From Collinsella sp. (lineage in GTDB: Bacteria; Actinomycetota; Coriobacteriia; Coriobacteriales; Coriobacteriaceae), in NCBI GenBank assembly GCA_019425015.1, contig JAHYYJ010000002.1, positions 1 through 64,000 on the forward strand: a stretch of 64,000 nt of DNA, given 5' to 3'. A program made the position numbers and the translations under genes. Under the pieces are notes generated by a model. It saw nothing but the letters and a program-made list of their open reading frames with translations, searched no databases and was not told the origin of the DNA. Position 1 is the first letter of the stretch; the number at the start of each line of letters is the position of its first letter. Below, one piece after another: positions 9,087 to 17,794 of this stretch.

Positions 9087-10028
9087 TTAAGCCTTCAGGC
9101 TCAGGCCCATGGACTCAAGCTTGTCCTTCACTTCCTCGATCGACTTAACACCGAAGTTACGGATGTTGAGCAGATCGTTCTCCGAGAACTCAACGAGCTG
9201 ACGGACCGAGTGAATGCTGGCGCGCTTAAGGCAGTTGTAGGAACGGACGGAAAGGTCCAGATCCTCGATCTGCTTGTCCAGCTCGGCGTTGTCGTTGGTG
9301 ACCTCGGGAGCGAAGATCGAAGCCTCCTCCTCGACCTCGGGGGTCTCGGCAAGGTTCATAAAGGCAGCCATATGCTGGTTGATGATATTGGCAGCCTGGA
9401 CCACGGCGTCGCGCGGGGCGATGGAACCGTTGGTCTCGATCTCGAGGACAAGGCGGTCGTAGTCGGTATGCTGACCGACACGGCAAGCCTCAACGAGCTT
9501 GGCGCAACGAGACACCGGCGAGTACAGCGAGTCGACGTGGATCACACCGATGGGATCGTTGTCACGCTTGTTAGCCTCGCCAGAGACATAGCCGCGACCA
9601 TAGCCGATGCGCATGCTCATGGTGAGATGGCCACCCTCGGTGAGCGTAGCAATGTGCTGCTCGGGGTTGACCAGCTCAAACTCGGACGGAATAAAGAAGT
9701 CCGCACCGGTGACCTCGCAGGGGCCGTCAACCGAGATGGTGGCGGTCGCCTCGTCGGTCGTGCCGAGAGCCCTGAAGACAAGACCCTTGACATTCAGGAC
9801 GATGTCGGTGACATCCTCGACCATGTTAGGGATGGTCATGAACTCGTGCTGCGCACCATCGATCTGAATGGCCTCGACGGCGGCACCCTCGAGCGAGGAC
9901 AGAAGAACACGACGAAGCGAGTTACCCAGCGTATCGCCGTAGCCACGCTCGAGCGGCTCGACGGAGACACGAGCAGAGGTCTCGTTGATCTCTTCGACCT
10001 GAACCTGAGGCCTAATGAATTCTGACAT
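9087..10028 (-). CDS. rpoA: DNA-directed RNA polymerase subunit alpha
   Basis: Alpha nucleates RNA polymerase assembly and contacts activators and UP elements. The 313-residue product has the N-terminal dimerisation domain (ERGYGDTLGNSLRRVLLSS) and the C-terminal DNA-binding domain (SVRSYNCLKRASIHSV, NIRNFGVKSIEEV). An acidic linker of about 20 residues joins them. AGGTAAT-type sequence precedes the ATG at 10028. It sits between rpsD and rplQ, as is usual. Confidence 0.97.
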   Translation of the reverse strand: MSEFIRPQVQVEEINETSARVSVEPLERGYGDTLGNSLRRVLLSSLEGAAVEAIQIDGAQHEFMTIPNMVEDVTDIVLNVKGLVFRALGTTDEATATISVDGPCEVTGADFFIPSEFELVNPEQHIATLTEGGHLTMSMRIGYGRGYVSGEANKRDNDPIGVIHVDSLYSPVSRCAKLVEACRVGQHTDYDRLVLEIETNGSIAPRDAVVQAANIINQHMAAFMNLAETPEVEEEASIFAPEVTNDNAELDKQIEDLDLSVRSYNCLKRASIHSVRQLVEFSENDLLNIRNFGVKSIEEVKDKLESMGLSLKA

Positions 10029-10060
10029 GTATTACCTCCAGCCTCAGCAGCCCGGATGGA

Positions 10061-10657
10061 CTACTTAGAGTAGAGCTCGACGATGAGCTGCTCGTTGATA
10101 TCACCGCTGATCTGCTCACGCGTCGGCAGAGCGAGCACGTTACCAGACAGCTTCTCGATATCGACCTCGAGCCAGCCAGGGACCTCAAAGCGCTCGGAGG
10201 AAATCAGGGCCTCCTTGATGGGGAGGAGGTCACGGAACTTCTCGCCGACAGCGACGACGTCGCCGGCCTTGACGCGGTAGGACGGGATGTCCACGCGCTT
10301 GCCGTTCACGGTGAAGTGACCGTGACGGACGGACTGACGAGCCTCTTTGCGGGTGCGGGCGAAGCCAAGACGGAAGACGACGTTGTCGAGGCGAGACTCA
10401 AGGATGATCATGAGGTTCTCACCGGTGACGCCGTTCATCTTACGGGCCTTGTTGAAGTAGCCGTGGAACTGCTTCTCCAGAACGCCATAGATGAACTTGA
10501 CCTTCTGCTTCTCACGCAGCTGCATGCCGTACTCAGATTCCTTGCGACGGCGCTTGGGCTGACGGATAGATTCCTTCTTGCTGCTGTAACCGAGCTCAGC
10601 GGGATCGATCCCGAGCTGACGGCAGCGCTTAAGAACAGGAGTCCTGTCGATTGCCAT
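10061..10657 (-). CDS. rpsD: 30S ribosomal protein S4
   Basis: S4 is a primary 16S rRNA-binding protein that starts small-subunit assembly and often represses its own operon. The 198-residue product contains the S4 RNA-binding domain (RLDNVVFRLGFARTRKEARQ, HGHFTVNGKRVDIPSYRV). The N-terminal segment has one cysteine instead of the four-Cys zinc site, so it is the zinc-free form. It lies between rpsK and rpoA with short spacers. Confidence 0.96.
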   Translation of the reverse strand: MAIDRTPVLKRCRQLGIDPAELGYSSKKESIRQPKRRRKESEYGMQLREKQKVKFIYGVLEKQFHGYFNKARKMNGVTGENLMIILESRLDNVVFRLGFARTRKEARQSVRHGHFTVNGKRVDIPSYRVKAGDVVAVGEKFRDLLPIKEALISSERFEVPGWLEVDIEKLSGNVLALPTREQISGDINEQLIVELYSK

Positions 10658-10676
10658 ATTGATACGATCCTTTCAG

Positions 10677-11081
10677 TTACACGCGGCGACGCTTCTTGGG
10701 GCGGCAGCCGTTGTGCGGAATGGGGGTCTTGTCCTGGATGCTCGAGACCTCGAGGCCAGCAGCCTGGAGGGAGCGGATGGCGGTCTCACGACCGGAGCCG
10801 GGGCCCTTGACGAAGACGGAAACCTTCTTCATGCCGTGCTCCATGGCCTGCTTGGCAGCAGCCTCGGCAGCCATCTGGGCAGCGAACGGCGTGGACTTAC
10901 GGGAGCCCTTGAAGCCCACCTGGCCAGCCGACTTCCAGGAAATGACGTTGCCCTGGGGATCGGTGATCGAAACGATCGTGTTGTTGAACGTAGAACGAAT
11001 GTGAGCCTGGCCCACGGAAATGTTCTTACGGTCCGCGCGCTTCAGACGGGCAGCGCGAACGTTCTTCTTAGCAGTAGCCAT
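10677..11081 (-). CDS. rpsK: 30S ribosomal protein S11
   Basis: S11 forms part of the platform of the small subunit next to the mRNA exit. The 134-residue product has the signature segments HIRSTFNNTIVSITD, GNVISWKSAG and DKTPIPHNGCRPKKRRRV at its C-terminus. It lies 14 bases after rpsM and 19 bases before rpsD. Confidence 0.97.
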   Translation of the reverse strand: MATAKKNVRAARLKRADRKNISVGQAHIRSTFNNTIVSITDPQGNVISWKSAGQVGFKGSRKSTPFAAQMAAEAAAKQAMEHGMKKVSVFVKGPGSGRETAIRSLQAAGLEVSSIQDKTPIPHNGCRPKKRRRV

Positions 11082-11095
11082 CTATCTAGCGCTCC

Positions 11096-11470
11096 TTATT
11101 TCTTCTTCTTAGCACCGATCTGACGCTTCGGGCCCTTGCGGGTACGAGCGTTAGTGTGGGTGCGCTGGCCGCGGACCGGGAGGCCCTTGCGGTGACGAAG
11201 GCCGCGGTTGCAGCCGATGTCCATAAGGCGCTTGACGTTCTGGTTGCGCTCACGGCGGAGGTCGCCCTCAACCATGATCTGATTCTTATCGATATAATCG
11301 CGGATGGCGTTAACCTCATCCTCGGTGAGGTCCTTAACGCGCGTGTCCACGTTAACGTTGCACTCGACGCAAATCTTCGTCGCAGTGGTGCGGCCGATGC
11401 CGTAAATGTAGGTCAGACCGATCTCAACGCGCTTCTCACGCGGGAGGTCGACACCATTAATACGGGCCAA
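11096..11470 (-). CDS. rpsM: 30S ribosomal protein S13
   Basis: S13 lies in the head of the small subunit and contacts the P-site tRNA and L5. The 124-residue product has the GIGRTTA helix-two-turn-helix and the RGLRHRKGLPVRGQRTHTNARTRKG tail region. The start is TTG (11470), supported by GAGGAG seven bases upstream. Flanked by rpmJ and rpsK. Confidence 0.96.
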   Translation of the reverse strand: MARINGVDLPREKRVEIGLTYIYGIGRTTATKICVECNVNVDTRVKDLTEDEVNAIRDYIDKNQIMVEGDLRRERNQNVKRLMDIGCNRGLRHRKGLPVRGQRTHTNARTRKGPKRQIGAKKKK

Positions 11471-11484
11471 CGTAGTCTCCTCTC

Positions 11485-11598
11485 TTAACCCTGACGCTGC
11501 TTATGACGGGGGTTCTCGCAAATGACGAGGACCTTGCCATGGCGCCTAATGATTTTGCACTTATCGCACATCTTCTTGACCGAAGGACGTACCTTCAT
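11485..11598 (-). CDS. rpmJ: 50S ribosomal protein L36
   Basis: This 37-residue protein was found by translating the gap between rpsM and infA. It begins MKVRPSVKKMCDKCK and ends in NPRHKQRQG. It keeps the zinc-ribbon ligands (CDKC, a later Cys and a His), so it is the zinc-binding form of L36. GAAAGGAAGAAC precedes the ATG at 11598. Its place directly before rpsM is the canonical one. Confidence 0.95.
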   Translation of the reverse strand: MKVRPSVKKMCDKCKIIRRHGKVLVICENPRHKQRQG

Positions 11599-11745
11599 CG
11601 TTCTTCCTTTCGGTAGCGCTCAAACTACTTCCCTACTATCTACTCGCCCAGCCGCAGGCGTTTAAAACTATGGCTGGTCTTCACACGCAAACCGACCGTA
11701 GGTTGAGCTAAGCCTGCAGTCGGAAAAGAGCGTGTATGCGTGTCG

Positions 11746-11970
11746 CTATTTATAGCGATAGGTGATGCGACCGCGGGTCAGGTCGTACGGGGAAAGCTCC
11801 ACGACAACCCTGTCACCGGGGAGAATACGGATGTAATTCATTCGGATCTTGCCAGAAATGTTGCACAGAACCGAATGACCGTTCTCGAGCTCGACCTTAA
11901 ACATGGCGTTGGGCAGCGGCTCCTTTACCGTACCCTCGAGCTCAATTGCGTCTTCCTTCTTCACAAGCAA
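11746..11970 (-). CDS. infA: Translation initiation factor IF-1
   Basis: IF-1 binds the ribosomal A site during initiation. The 74-residue OB-fold product contains EDAIELEGTVKEPLPNAMF and GDRVVVELSPYDLTRGRITYRYK, the standard family sequence. The start is uncertain: TTG at 11970 gives an MLVKKED beginning with AGAAAG just upstream, while a GTG two codons later is also possible. About 140 bases separate it from both rpmJ and map, wider than elsewhere in the cluster. Confidence 0.95.
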   Translation of the reverse strand: MLVKKEDAIELEGTVKEPLPNAMFKVELENGHSVLCNISGKIRMNYIRILPGDRVVVELSPYDLTRGRITYRYK

Positions 11971-12110
11971 TCATCTTTCTCTAGAAAACGACAGCGATTG
12001 AGTATTCTACAATACGCATGCACGTATCGTAATATCTTCGTAATGGCTCCACATCTAAGTGGAACTTGTTACATTTGAAATGTAAATGCCGACGAATTTG
12101 AACGCGGCCT

Positions 12111-12899
12111 CTACATCTCGCCTCCTTGCAAGGAACACCAAGCGCCCTGTGCATCCGTGGTGAGAATCACCGGACCGTCATTGGTAATGGCGACGGTGTT
12201 CTCGTAGTGCGCGGCGGGCAGGTGGTCGTTGGTCGTAACAATCCAACCGTCGGAGCCCGTGCTCACATGGTTGGAACCCATCGTAACCATCGGCTCGATG
12301 GCAATGACCATGCCGGCCTGGAGGCGAACGCCCCTCCCCTTCTTTCCATAGTTAGGAACGTTGGGGTCCTCGTGCATCACGCGGCCAATGCCATGGCCAA
12401 CATAGTCACGAAGAACGCCATAGCCGTGAGACTCGGCGAGAGACTGAACGGCATAACCAACATCCCCGATATGGTTACCGGGGACAGCCTGCTCGATGGC
12501 AGCCTTAAGGCAATCGCGCGTAACCTCGCACAGGGCCTTGGCCTCGGGCGTTGGGGTGCCAACGAAAAACGTCCAAGCGTTATCGCCGACCCAACCGTCG
12601 ACAACGGCTCCCGTATCGATGGAAATGATATCGCCATCGCGCAGGATCATGTCGGGGTTGGGAATACCGTGGACCACGGCATCGTTGATCGATGCGCAAA
12701 TGGTTCCCGGGAACCCGCCGTAACCCTTAAAGGCCGGGGTGCCGCCATGCATGCGGATAATCTGCTCCGCGAGCTGATCGAGCTCAAAAGTCGAAACGCC
12801 GGGGCGCACCATGGCTCCAACGTGGCGGAGCGCCATCTTAGATAGCGCTCCTGCCTTCTTCATCTGCTCGATTTGCGTTGCAGACTTAATCTTGATCAT
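12111..12899 (-). CDS. map: Methionine aminopeptidase type I
   Basis: This cytosolic metalloprotease removes the N-terminal methionine from new proteins. The 262-residue product keeps the five metal ligands of the pita-bread fold: Asp in SIDTGA, Asp in GDNAWTF, His in GHGIGRVMHE, Glu in AIEPM and Glu in HYENTVAI. It lacks the N-terminal zinc finger of longer type I forms. Its ATG overlaps the adk stop by four bases, indicating translational coupling. Confidence 0.96.
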   Translation of the reverse strand: MIKIKSATQIEQMKKAGALSKMALRHVGAMVRPGVSTFELDQLAEQIIRMHGGTPAFKGYGGFPGTICASINDAVVHGIPNPDMILRDGDIISIDTGAVVDGWVGDNAWTFFVGTPTPEAKALCEVTRDCLKAAIEQAVPGNHIGDVGYAVQSLAESHGYGVLRDYVGHGIGRVMHEDPNVPNYGKKGRGVRLQAGMVIAIEPMVTMGSNHVSTGSDGWIVTTNDHLPAAHYENTVAITNDGPVILTTDAQGAWCSLQGGEM

Positions 12900-13522
12900 A
12901 GACCGAGAGCCTCTTTGACATCCCCGTACACGGTCTCGCGAGCCTGGTCACCGTTGACCGACTTGAGCAGACCCTGGCCACGATAGTAGTCGACGAGCGG
13001 GCTCGTGGACTTCTCGTAGACGTCGAGACGGTTCTTGATGGTCTCGGGCTTGTCGTCGTCGCGCTGATACATCTCGCCGGCGCACTTGGGGCAGGTAGCA
13101 TCGGCAGCGGTGCCGGTGTAACCGCAGGCGCGGCAGGTGCGACGCGAAGACAGACGATCGATGATGACCTCGGGGGCAACGTCGACCAGAAGGGCGCAGT
13201 CGATCTCGCGACCCATGGCGGAGAGCTCGGAATCGAGCGTCACAGCCTGGGCGGTGTTGCGCGGGAAGCCGTCGAGGATGAAGCCCTGCTGGGCGTCATC
13301 GGCGGCAAGGCGCTCCTTGACAAGGTCGATCACGAGCTGGTCGGGAACGAGCTCGCCAGCGTCCATGTACTTCTTAGCCTGAATACCAAGCTCGGTGCCA
13401 CCCTTGACGGCAGCACGCAGCAGGTCGCCCGTGGAAATGTGAGCGACGCCAAACTCGGCGACGAGCTCCTGTGCGACGGTGCCCTTACCGGCACCCGGAG
13501 CTCCGAGCAATACGAGGTTCAT
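12896..13522 (-). CDS. adk: Adenylate kinase
   Basis: Adenylate kinase interconverts ATP and AMP with two ADP. The 208-residue product has the P-loop GAPGAGKGT and the DGFPRN AMP-binding segment. Its long LID domain carries a Cys4 zinc site (CRAC...CPKC), typical of Gram-positive enzymes. The ATG at 13522 follows AGGAGG by seven bases; a TTG two codons upstream overlaps that site and was rejected. It lies between secY and map. Confidence 0.96.
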   Translation of the reverse strand: MNLVLLGAPGAGKGTVAQELVAEFGVAHISTGDLLRAAVKGGTELGIQAKKYMDAGELVPDQLVIDLVKERLAADDAQQGFILDGFPRNTAQAVTLDSELSAMGREIDCALLVDVAPEVIIDRLSSRRTCRACGYTGTAADATCPKCAGEMYQRDDDKPETIKNRLDVYEKSTSPLVDYYRGQGLLKSVNGDQARETVYGDVKEALGL

Positions 13523-13540
13523 GAGCAATCCTCCTCTAGC

Positions 13541-14827
13541 CTATTTAAAGAATCCATCGTAATCATACATCTTGATCTGGCCTTCGAGCTTATCGACCGT
13601 GTCGAGCACGACGCCGACCATGATGAGGATGGACGTTCCGCCAAAAGCCTGGATCAGATGGTTACCCGTGAAGGAGAAGATGATCGAAGGCACGATGGCG
13701 ATGAGCGCCAAAAAGACAGCGCTGGGAAGCGTAATCTTGTTGAGCGCGTTCTTGATGTAGGCCGCGGTAGCCCTACCCGGACGCACGCCCGGAATAAAGC
13801 CGCCCTGCTTCTTAAGGTTGTCGGCCGTGTCATCGGGATTGAACACCATGGAGGTGTAGAAGTACGCGAAGAACACGATGAGGACAACGTTAAGCACCCA
13901 GTTGAGCCAACCGGTCGAAAGCGCGGAGGCAACTGCCTGAATCCAGCCGATGCCGGGGAAGAACACGGCAATCTGAGCCGGGAAGTACAGCAGCGCCGAA
14001 GCGAAGATGATCGGCACGACGCCCGCGGTGTTGACCTTGATGGGCAGGTAGGTGGTCTGTCCACCCATCATGCGACGGCCCACGACGCGCTTGGCGTAGG
14101 AGACCGGAATGCGGCGCTGGCCGCGCTCAAGGAAAACGATCAGCGGGATAACCAGCAGGATGATGGCGCAGATGATCACCATGGTGATGATGCCACCGGC
14201 ATTGCCCTCGGTGCTGGAGAAGATCGCCTGCGGCAGACCGGCCATGATGTTCGCAAAGATGATCAGCGACATGCCATTGCCGATACCGCGCTGGGTGATG
14301 AGCTCACCAATCCACATGATCAGCATGGCGCCCGCGGTGAGCGTGCCGACGATCATGAGGTCGAAGATGATCTCGGGAGCGCCGGCGCCATTGAAGCTGA
14401 TGCCGAAGCTCTTAAAGAGGAAGAGGTAACCCACGGAGTTGAGGATTGCCAGAGCCAGGGTGAGGTAACGCGAATACTGCGTAATCTTGGTCTGACCGAC
14501 CTCGCCCTCGCGGGCAAGCTCATGCAGGGAAGGCACAACGGCCTGGAGCATCTGGAGGATGATCGAGCTGGTGATGTAAGGCATGATGCCCAGCGAAAAC
14601 ACCGACACATAGCTCAACGCGCCGCCAGAGAAAAGATTCAGGAGGGCCATAGCACCTGCGGCGACCGAATTGTTATCGGTCGAGAAAAGGCCCAGCATCC
14701 CCTGGAAGGGAATGCCGGGCACAGGAACGTGCGCACCAATGCGGTACACGACGAGCATAGCTATGGTAAAAAGAATCTTTTCGCGCAATTCTTTGATGCG
14801 GAAAGCATTCTTAAGACCATTTAGCAC
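13541..14827 (-). CDS. secY: Preprotein translocase subunit SecY
   Basis: SecY forms the protein-conducting channel of the Sec translocase in the cytoplasmic membrane. The 428-residue product has ten hydrophobic segments, the plug-region segment VPVPGI near residue 35, and the conserved cytoplasmic loop GQRRIPVSYAKR. The GTG start at 14827 lies inside the rplO stop region (7-base overlap), so the two are translationally coupled. adk follows after 18 bases. Confidence 0.97.
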   Translation of the reverse strand: MLNGLKNAFRIKELREKILFTIAMLVVYRIGAHVPVPGIPFQGMLGLFSTDNNSVAAGAMALLNLFSGGALSYVSVFSLGIMPYITSSIILQMLQAVVPSLHELAREGEVGQTKITQYSRYLTLALAILNSVGYLFLFKSFGISFNGAGAPEIIFDLMIVGTLTAGAMLIMWIGELITQRGIGNGMSLIIFANIMAGLPQAIFSSTEGNAGGIITMVIICAIILLVIPLIVFLERGQRRIPVSYAKRVVGRRMMGGQTTYLPIKVNTAGVVPIIFASALLYFPAQIAVFFPGIGWIQAVASALSTGWLNWVLNVVLIVFFAYFYTSMVFNPDDTADNLKKQGGFIPGVRPGRATAAYIKNALNKITLPSAVFLALIAIVPSIIFSFTGNHLIQAFGGTSILIMVGVVLDTVDKLEGQIKMYDYDGFFK

Positions 14828-15270
14828 GGCAGCTCGACCTTTCCGCCGGCGGCCTCGATCTTGGCCTGCGCAGAAGCGCTGACCTTGTCGACCTTGACCG
14901 TGAACTTCTTGGTGAGCTCACCATTGCCGAGCACCTTGACGGGCTCGAACTCGCTCTTGGTGATGCGAGCGGCCTTAAGAGCGGCACCGTCGATCACAGC
15001 GCCATCCTCGAACTTACGCTCGAGACGCTCAACGTTAACAGCGGTGTACTCGATACGGCGGGGATTGCGGAAGCCCGGAAGCTTGGGCAGGCGCATAGCC
15101 AGCGGAGTCTGGCCACCCTCGAAGCCGGCACCCTTGGTGCCACCAGAGCGAGAGCCCTGGCCCTTCTGACCGCGGCCAGAAGTGGTGCCGTGACCCGAAG
15201 AATTGCCACGGCCGACGCGCTTGCGGTTCTTGGTGGAACCGGGCGCGGGAGTAAGATCGTGAAGCTGCAT
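14821..15270 (-). CDS. rplO: 50S ribosomal protein L15
   Basis: L15 is a late-assembly protein of the large subunit. The 149-residue product begins MQLHDLTPAPGSTKNRKRVGRG and has the Gly/Arg-rich extended N-terminal arm that threads into 23S rRNA, followed by the globular C-terminal domain. It lies between rpmD (3-base gap) and secY (overlap). Confidence 0.97.
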   Translation of the reverse strand: MQLHDLTPAPGSTKNRKRVGRGNSSGHGTTSGRGQKGQGSRSGGTKGAGFEGGQTPLAMRLPKLPGFRNPRRIEYTAVNVERLERKFEDGAVIDGAALKAARITKSEFEPVKVLGNGELTKKFTVKVDKVSASAQAKIEAAGGKVELPC

Positions 15271-15273
15271 TTG

Positions 15274-15456
15274 CTACTCCTCTACAATCTCGACAAGGTG
15301 CTTGACCTTGAAGATCATGCCGCGGACGGACTCGTTGTCAGCAATCTCGCGAACCTCGCGGATCCTGTGGAGACCGAGGGCACGGACAGTACGGACCTGG
15401 TCCTGCTTGCAACCGTTGGTGCTGCGGACCTGCTTGATCTTGATGGTGTCAGCCAT
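15274..15456 (-). CDS. rpmD: 50S ribosomal protein L30
   Basis: This 60-residue product matches the bacterial short form of L30, with KIKQVRSTNGCKQDQVRTVRALGL and GLHRI near the middle. It is packed between rpsE (2-base gap) and rplO (3-base gap). Confidence 0.95.
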   Translation of the reverse strand: MADTIKIKQVRSTNGCKQDQVRTVRALGLHRIREVREIADNESVRGMIFKVKHLVEIVEE

Positions 15457-15458
15457 GC

Positions 15459-15983
15459 TTAGTTCTCCTTACCGACGAACATCTCGGAGACCGTCAGGCC
15501 ACGGCGAGCCGCGACGTCCTCAGGGCTGGAGAGCTCCTTGAGGCCCTCGACGGCAGCCTTGATGATGTTGAGGCCGTTGTCGGTACCGAGGGACTTGGAC
15601 AGGACGTTCTTGATGCCAGCAAGCTCAAAGAGGGGACGCACGGCGCCGCCGGCGATAACGCCGGTACCCTCGACAGCGGGCTTGATGATGATGCGGCCGG
15701 CACCAAAGTGGCCGAGAACCTCGTGCGGGATGGTGCCCTGCTCGGTCACCGGCACGTGGAACATGTTCTTCTTGGCATCGAGAGACGCCTTGGAGATGGC
15801 CAGGGGCACCTCAGCGGACTTGCCCATGCCAACGCCGACGTTACCCTTGCCGTCGCCAACGACGACGAGAGCGACGAGGCTCATGCGACGACCACCCTTG
15901 ACGGTCTTCGATACGCGGTTGATGTAAACGACGCGCTCCTCGAACTCGGAGGCCTCGCGCTGCTGCTTCTGATTACGAGCCAT
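15459..15983 (-). CDS. rpsE: 30S ribosomal protein S5
   Basis: S5 helps keep decoding accurate and forms part of the mRNA entry channel. The 174-residue product has the double-stranded RNA-binding segment VVYINRVSKTVKGGRRMSL and the C-terminal domain with VIAGGAVRPLFELAGI and a conserved LGT. A methionine start at 15983 follows TAGGAGG. Confidence 0.97.
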   Translation of the reverse strand: MARNQKQQREASEFEERVVYINRVSKTVKGGRRMSLVALVVVGDGKGNVGVGMGKSAEVPLAISKASLDAKKNMFHVPVTEQGTIPHEVLGHFGAGRIIIKPAVEGTGVIAGGAVRPLFELAGIKNVLSKSLGTDNGLNIIKAAVEGLKELSSPEDVAARRGLTVSEMFVGKEN

Positions 15984-15997
15984 GTGCTACATACCTC

Positions 15998-16366
15998 CTA
16001 GAACTCGAGACCGGCGGCACGAGCACCGTCGGCGAGGGCCTTGACGCGGCCATGGTAGATACGGCCACCGCGATCGAAGGCGACCTTGGTGATGCCGGCC
16101 TCGATGGCGCGCTTGCCAACGAGCTGACCGACCTTCTCCGCAGCCTCCTTGTTCGAGGTGTGGGTGCCCTTGAACTCGGCCTCGAGGGTCGAGGCGGAGA
16201 CGAGCGTCAGGCTGGAGCCCTTGCTGTCGTCGATGATCTGGGCATAGATGTTGGCGTTAGTACGGGTCACGCGAAGACGCGGACGCTCGGAGGTACCCGA
16301 GACCTTGCCGCGAACACGACGCTGACGACGCTTGAGGCCTTCCAGCTTCGCCTTATGCTTGTTCAT
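15998..16366 (-). CDS. rplR: 50S ribosomal protein L18
   Basis: L18 binds 5S rRNA in the central protuberance with L5. The 122-residue product shows the family segments RVRGKVSGTSERPRL, NIYAQIIDD and the C-terminal FDRGGRIYHGRVKALADGAR. GGAGTTTACGT precedes the ATG at 16366. Confidence 0.96.
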   Translation of the reverse strand: MNKHKAKLEGLKRRQRRVRGKVSGTSERPRLRVTRTNANIYAQIIDDSKGSSLTLVSASTLEAEFKGTHTSNKEAAEKVGQLVGKRAIEAGITKVAFDRGGRIYHGRVKALADGARAAGLEF

Positions 16367-16394
16367 ACGTAAACTCCTAAAAAGGTTGATCTTG

Positions 16395-16416
16395 CCAGCA
16401 CCTGACGGGGTGCTGG
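16395..16416 (-). other. Intercistronic hairpin between rplF and rplR
   Basis: A perfect 8-bp stem (16395-16402 with 16409-16416) and a 6-base loop lie between rplF and rplR. There is no T-run, so it is not an obvious terminator. It may act in RNA processing or partial attenuation. Confidence 0.4.
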
Positions 16417-16441
16417 TCTTATGCGAGTGAGTCGGTTACGA

Positions 16442-16978
16442 CTACTTGGCGGCCTTACCCAGCTTGCGGCGGATGTGCTCGCCAACGTAGTGGATACCCT
16501 TGCCCTTGTAAGGCTCGGGAGGACGATGGCCGCGGATCTCAGCGGCGATCTGACCGACCTGCTGCTTGTTGATACCCTTGACGTTCACGTGGGTGTTGTC
16601 GGGAACCTCGAAGGTAATGCCCTCGGGAGCCTCGACGATCACGGGGTGCGAGAAGCCCAGGGAGAACTCGAGGTTCTTGCCCTTCTGCTGCACGCGGTAA
16701 CCGACGCCGGCGAGCTCGAGCTTCTTCTCGAAGCCCTCGGAAACGCCAACCACCATGTTGTGGATGAGGGCGCGGGTGAGGCCGTGGCGGGCACGGGTCT
16801 CACGCTCGTCGTCGGGACGGGAAACGGTGAGGACGTTGTCCTCGACGTTGATAGCGAGCTTCTCAAAGACATCGAGCTCGAGCTGGCCCTTGGGGCCCTT
16901 GACGACAACGTTGTTGCCGTTGACTGCCACTTCGACTCCGGCGGGAATCTGGACAGGCTTATTACCGATACGAGACAC
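16442..16978 (-). CDS. rplF: 50S ribosomal protein L6
   Basis: L6 sits near the factor-binding centre of the large subunit. The 178-residue product has two tandem alpha-beta domains and the signature PEPYKGKGIHY near the C-terminus. The start is GTG at 16978 with GAAAGGAGATCACC upstream. Confidence 0.97.
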   Translation of the reverse strand: MSRIGNKPVQIPAGVEVAVNGNNVVVKGPKGQLELDVFEKLAINVEDNVLTVSRPDDERETRARHGLTRALIHNMVVGVSEGFEKKLELAGVGYRVQQKGKNLEFSLGFSHPVIVEAPEGITFEVPDNTHVNVKGINKQQVGQIAAEIRGHRPPEPYKGKGIHYVGEHIRRKLGKAAK

Positions 16979-17011
16979 GGTGATCTCCTTTCCTTCTACC
17001 TACCGAGCGAA

Positions 17012-17410
17012 TTACCAGACGTAAGCGATGATCTCGCCGCCGACGTTGTGCTTGCGAGCATCGCGGTCGGTCATGACGCCATGGCTGGTGGAAATAATGG
17101 CGGTACCAAGGCCACCGCGGACGCGGGGCATGTCGGCAACGCCGGTGTACTTACGCAGGCCCGGCTTGGAAATGCGGCGGATGCCGTTGATGACCTTAGC
17201 CTTCTTGGGACCATACTTAAGCGTGATGTGCAGAGTCTTCTGGGGAACGGTGTCCTCGACATCGTAGCCCTCGATGTAGCCCTCCTCGTGCAGAACACGA
17301 GCGATCTCGACGAGCTTCTTGCTGCTCGGCATGGAGACCGTGGCCTTGTTCACAGAGTTAGCGTTACGGATGCGCGTAAGCATATCTGCGATCGGGTCTG
17401 TAAGGTTCAT
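17012..17410 (-). CDS. rpsH: 30S ribosomal protein S8
   Basis: S8 is a primary 16S rRNA-binding protein and in E. coli the translational repressor of the spc operon. The 132-residue product has DMLTRIRNANSVNKATV at the start and the C-terminal signature GVADMPRVRGGLGTAIIST. It lies between rpsN and rplF. Confidence 0.97.
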   Translation of the reverse strand: MNLTDPIADMLTRIRNANSVNKATVSMPSSKKLVEIARVLHEEGYIEGYDVEDTVPQKTLHITLKYGPKKAKVINGIRRISKPGLRKYTGVADMPRVRGGLGTAIISTSHGVMTDRDARKHNVGGEIIAYVW

Positions 17411-17529
17411 ACAGATTCTCCTTCGTTCTTGATGAACACGTGCTCTTGGTTCTTCGCCGCCCTTAACGGCAAAGCCTAACTAGCGCGTTTTCCCTGTTCC
17501 AAACGGATGCTTGAAACGCTGGTAGTGAC

Positions 17530-17715
17530 TTACCAGCTGGCCTTCTTAACGCCGGGAAGCTCGCCCTTGAGTGCAAGCTCGCGGAAGCAGACACGGCACA
17601 GGCCGAACTTGCGGTACACAGAGTGCGGACGGCCGCAGCGCTGGCAGCGCGTGTACTCACGAGTAGAGAACTTCTGCTTGCGATTGCACTTGACGATCAT
17701 CGATGTCTTAGCCAC
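17530..17715 (-). CDS. rpsN: 30S ribosomal protein S14, zinc-binding type Z
   Basis: This 61-residue short S14 has two CxxC zinc motifs (CQRCGRP and CRVCFRE). It is the form used by Gram-positives and actinobacteria, distinct from the roughly 100-residue zinc-free version. The start is GTG at 17715 with GAGGAGG six bases upstream. It is in the canonical place between rplE and rpsH. Confidence 0.96.
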   Translation of the reverse strand: MAKTSMIVKCNRKQKFSTREYTRCQRCGRPHSVYRKFGLCRVCFRELALKGELPGVKKASW

Positions 17716-17794
17716 TTATATCCTCCTCACATAGAGTATTGTTCGCCCCAAGCGCCGCCCCCTTCTGGGAACGGCGCTCATAGGGCAGGTGAAC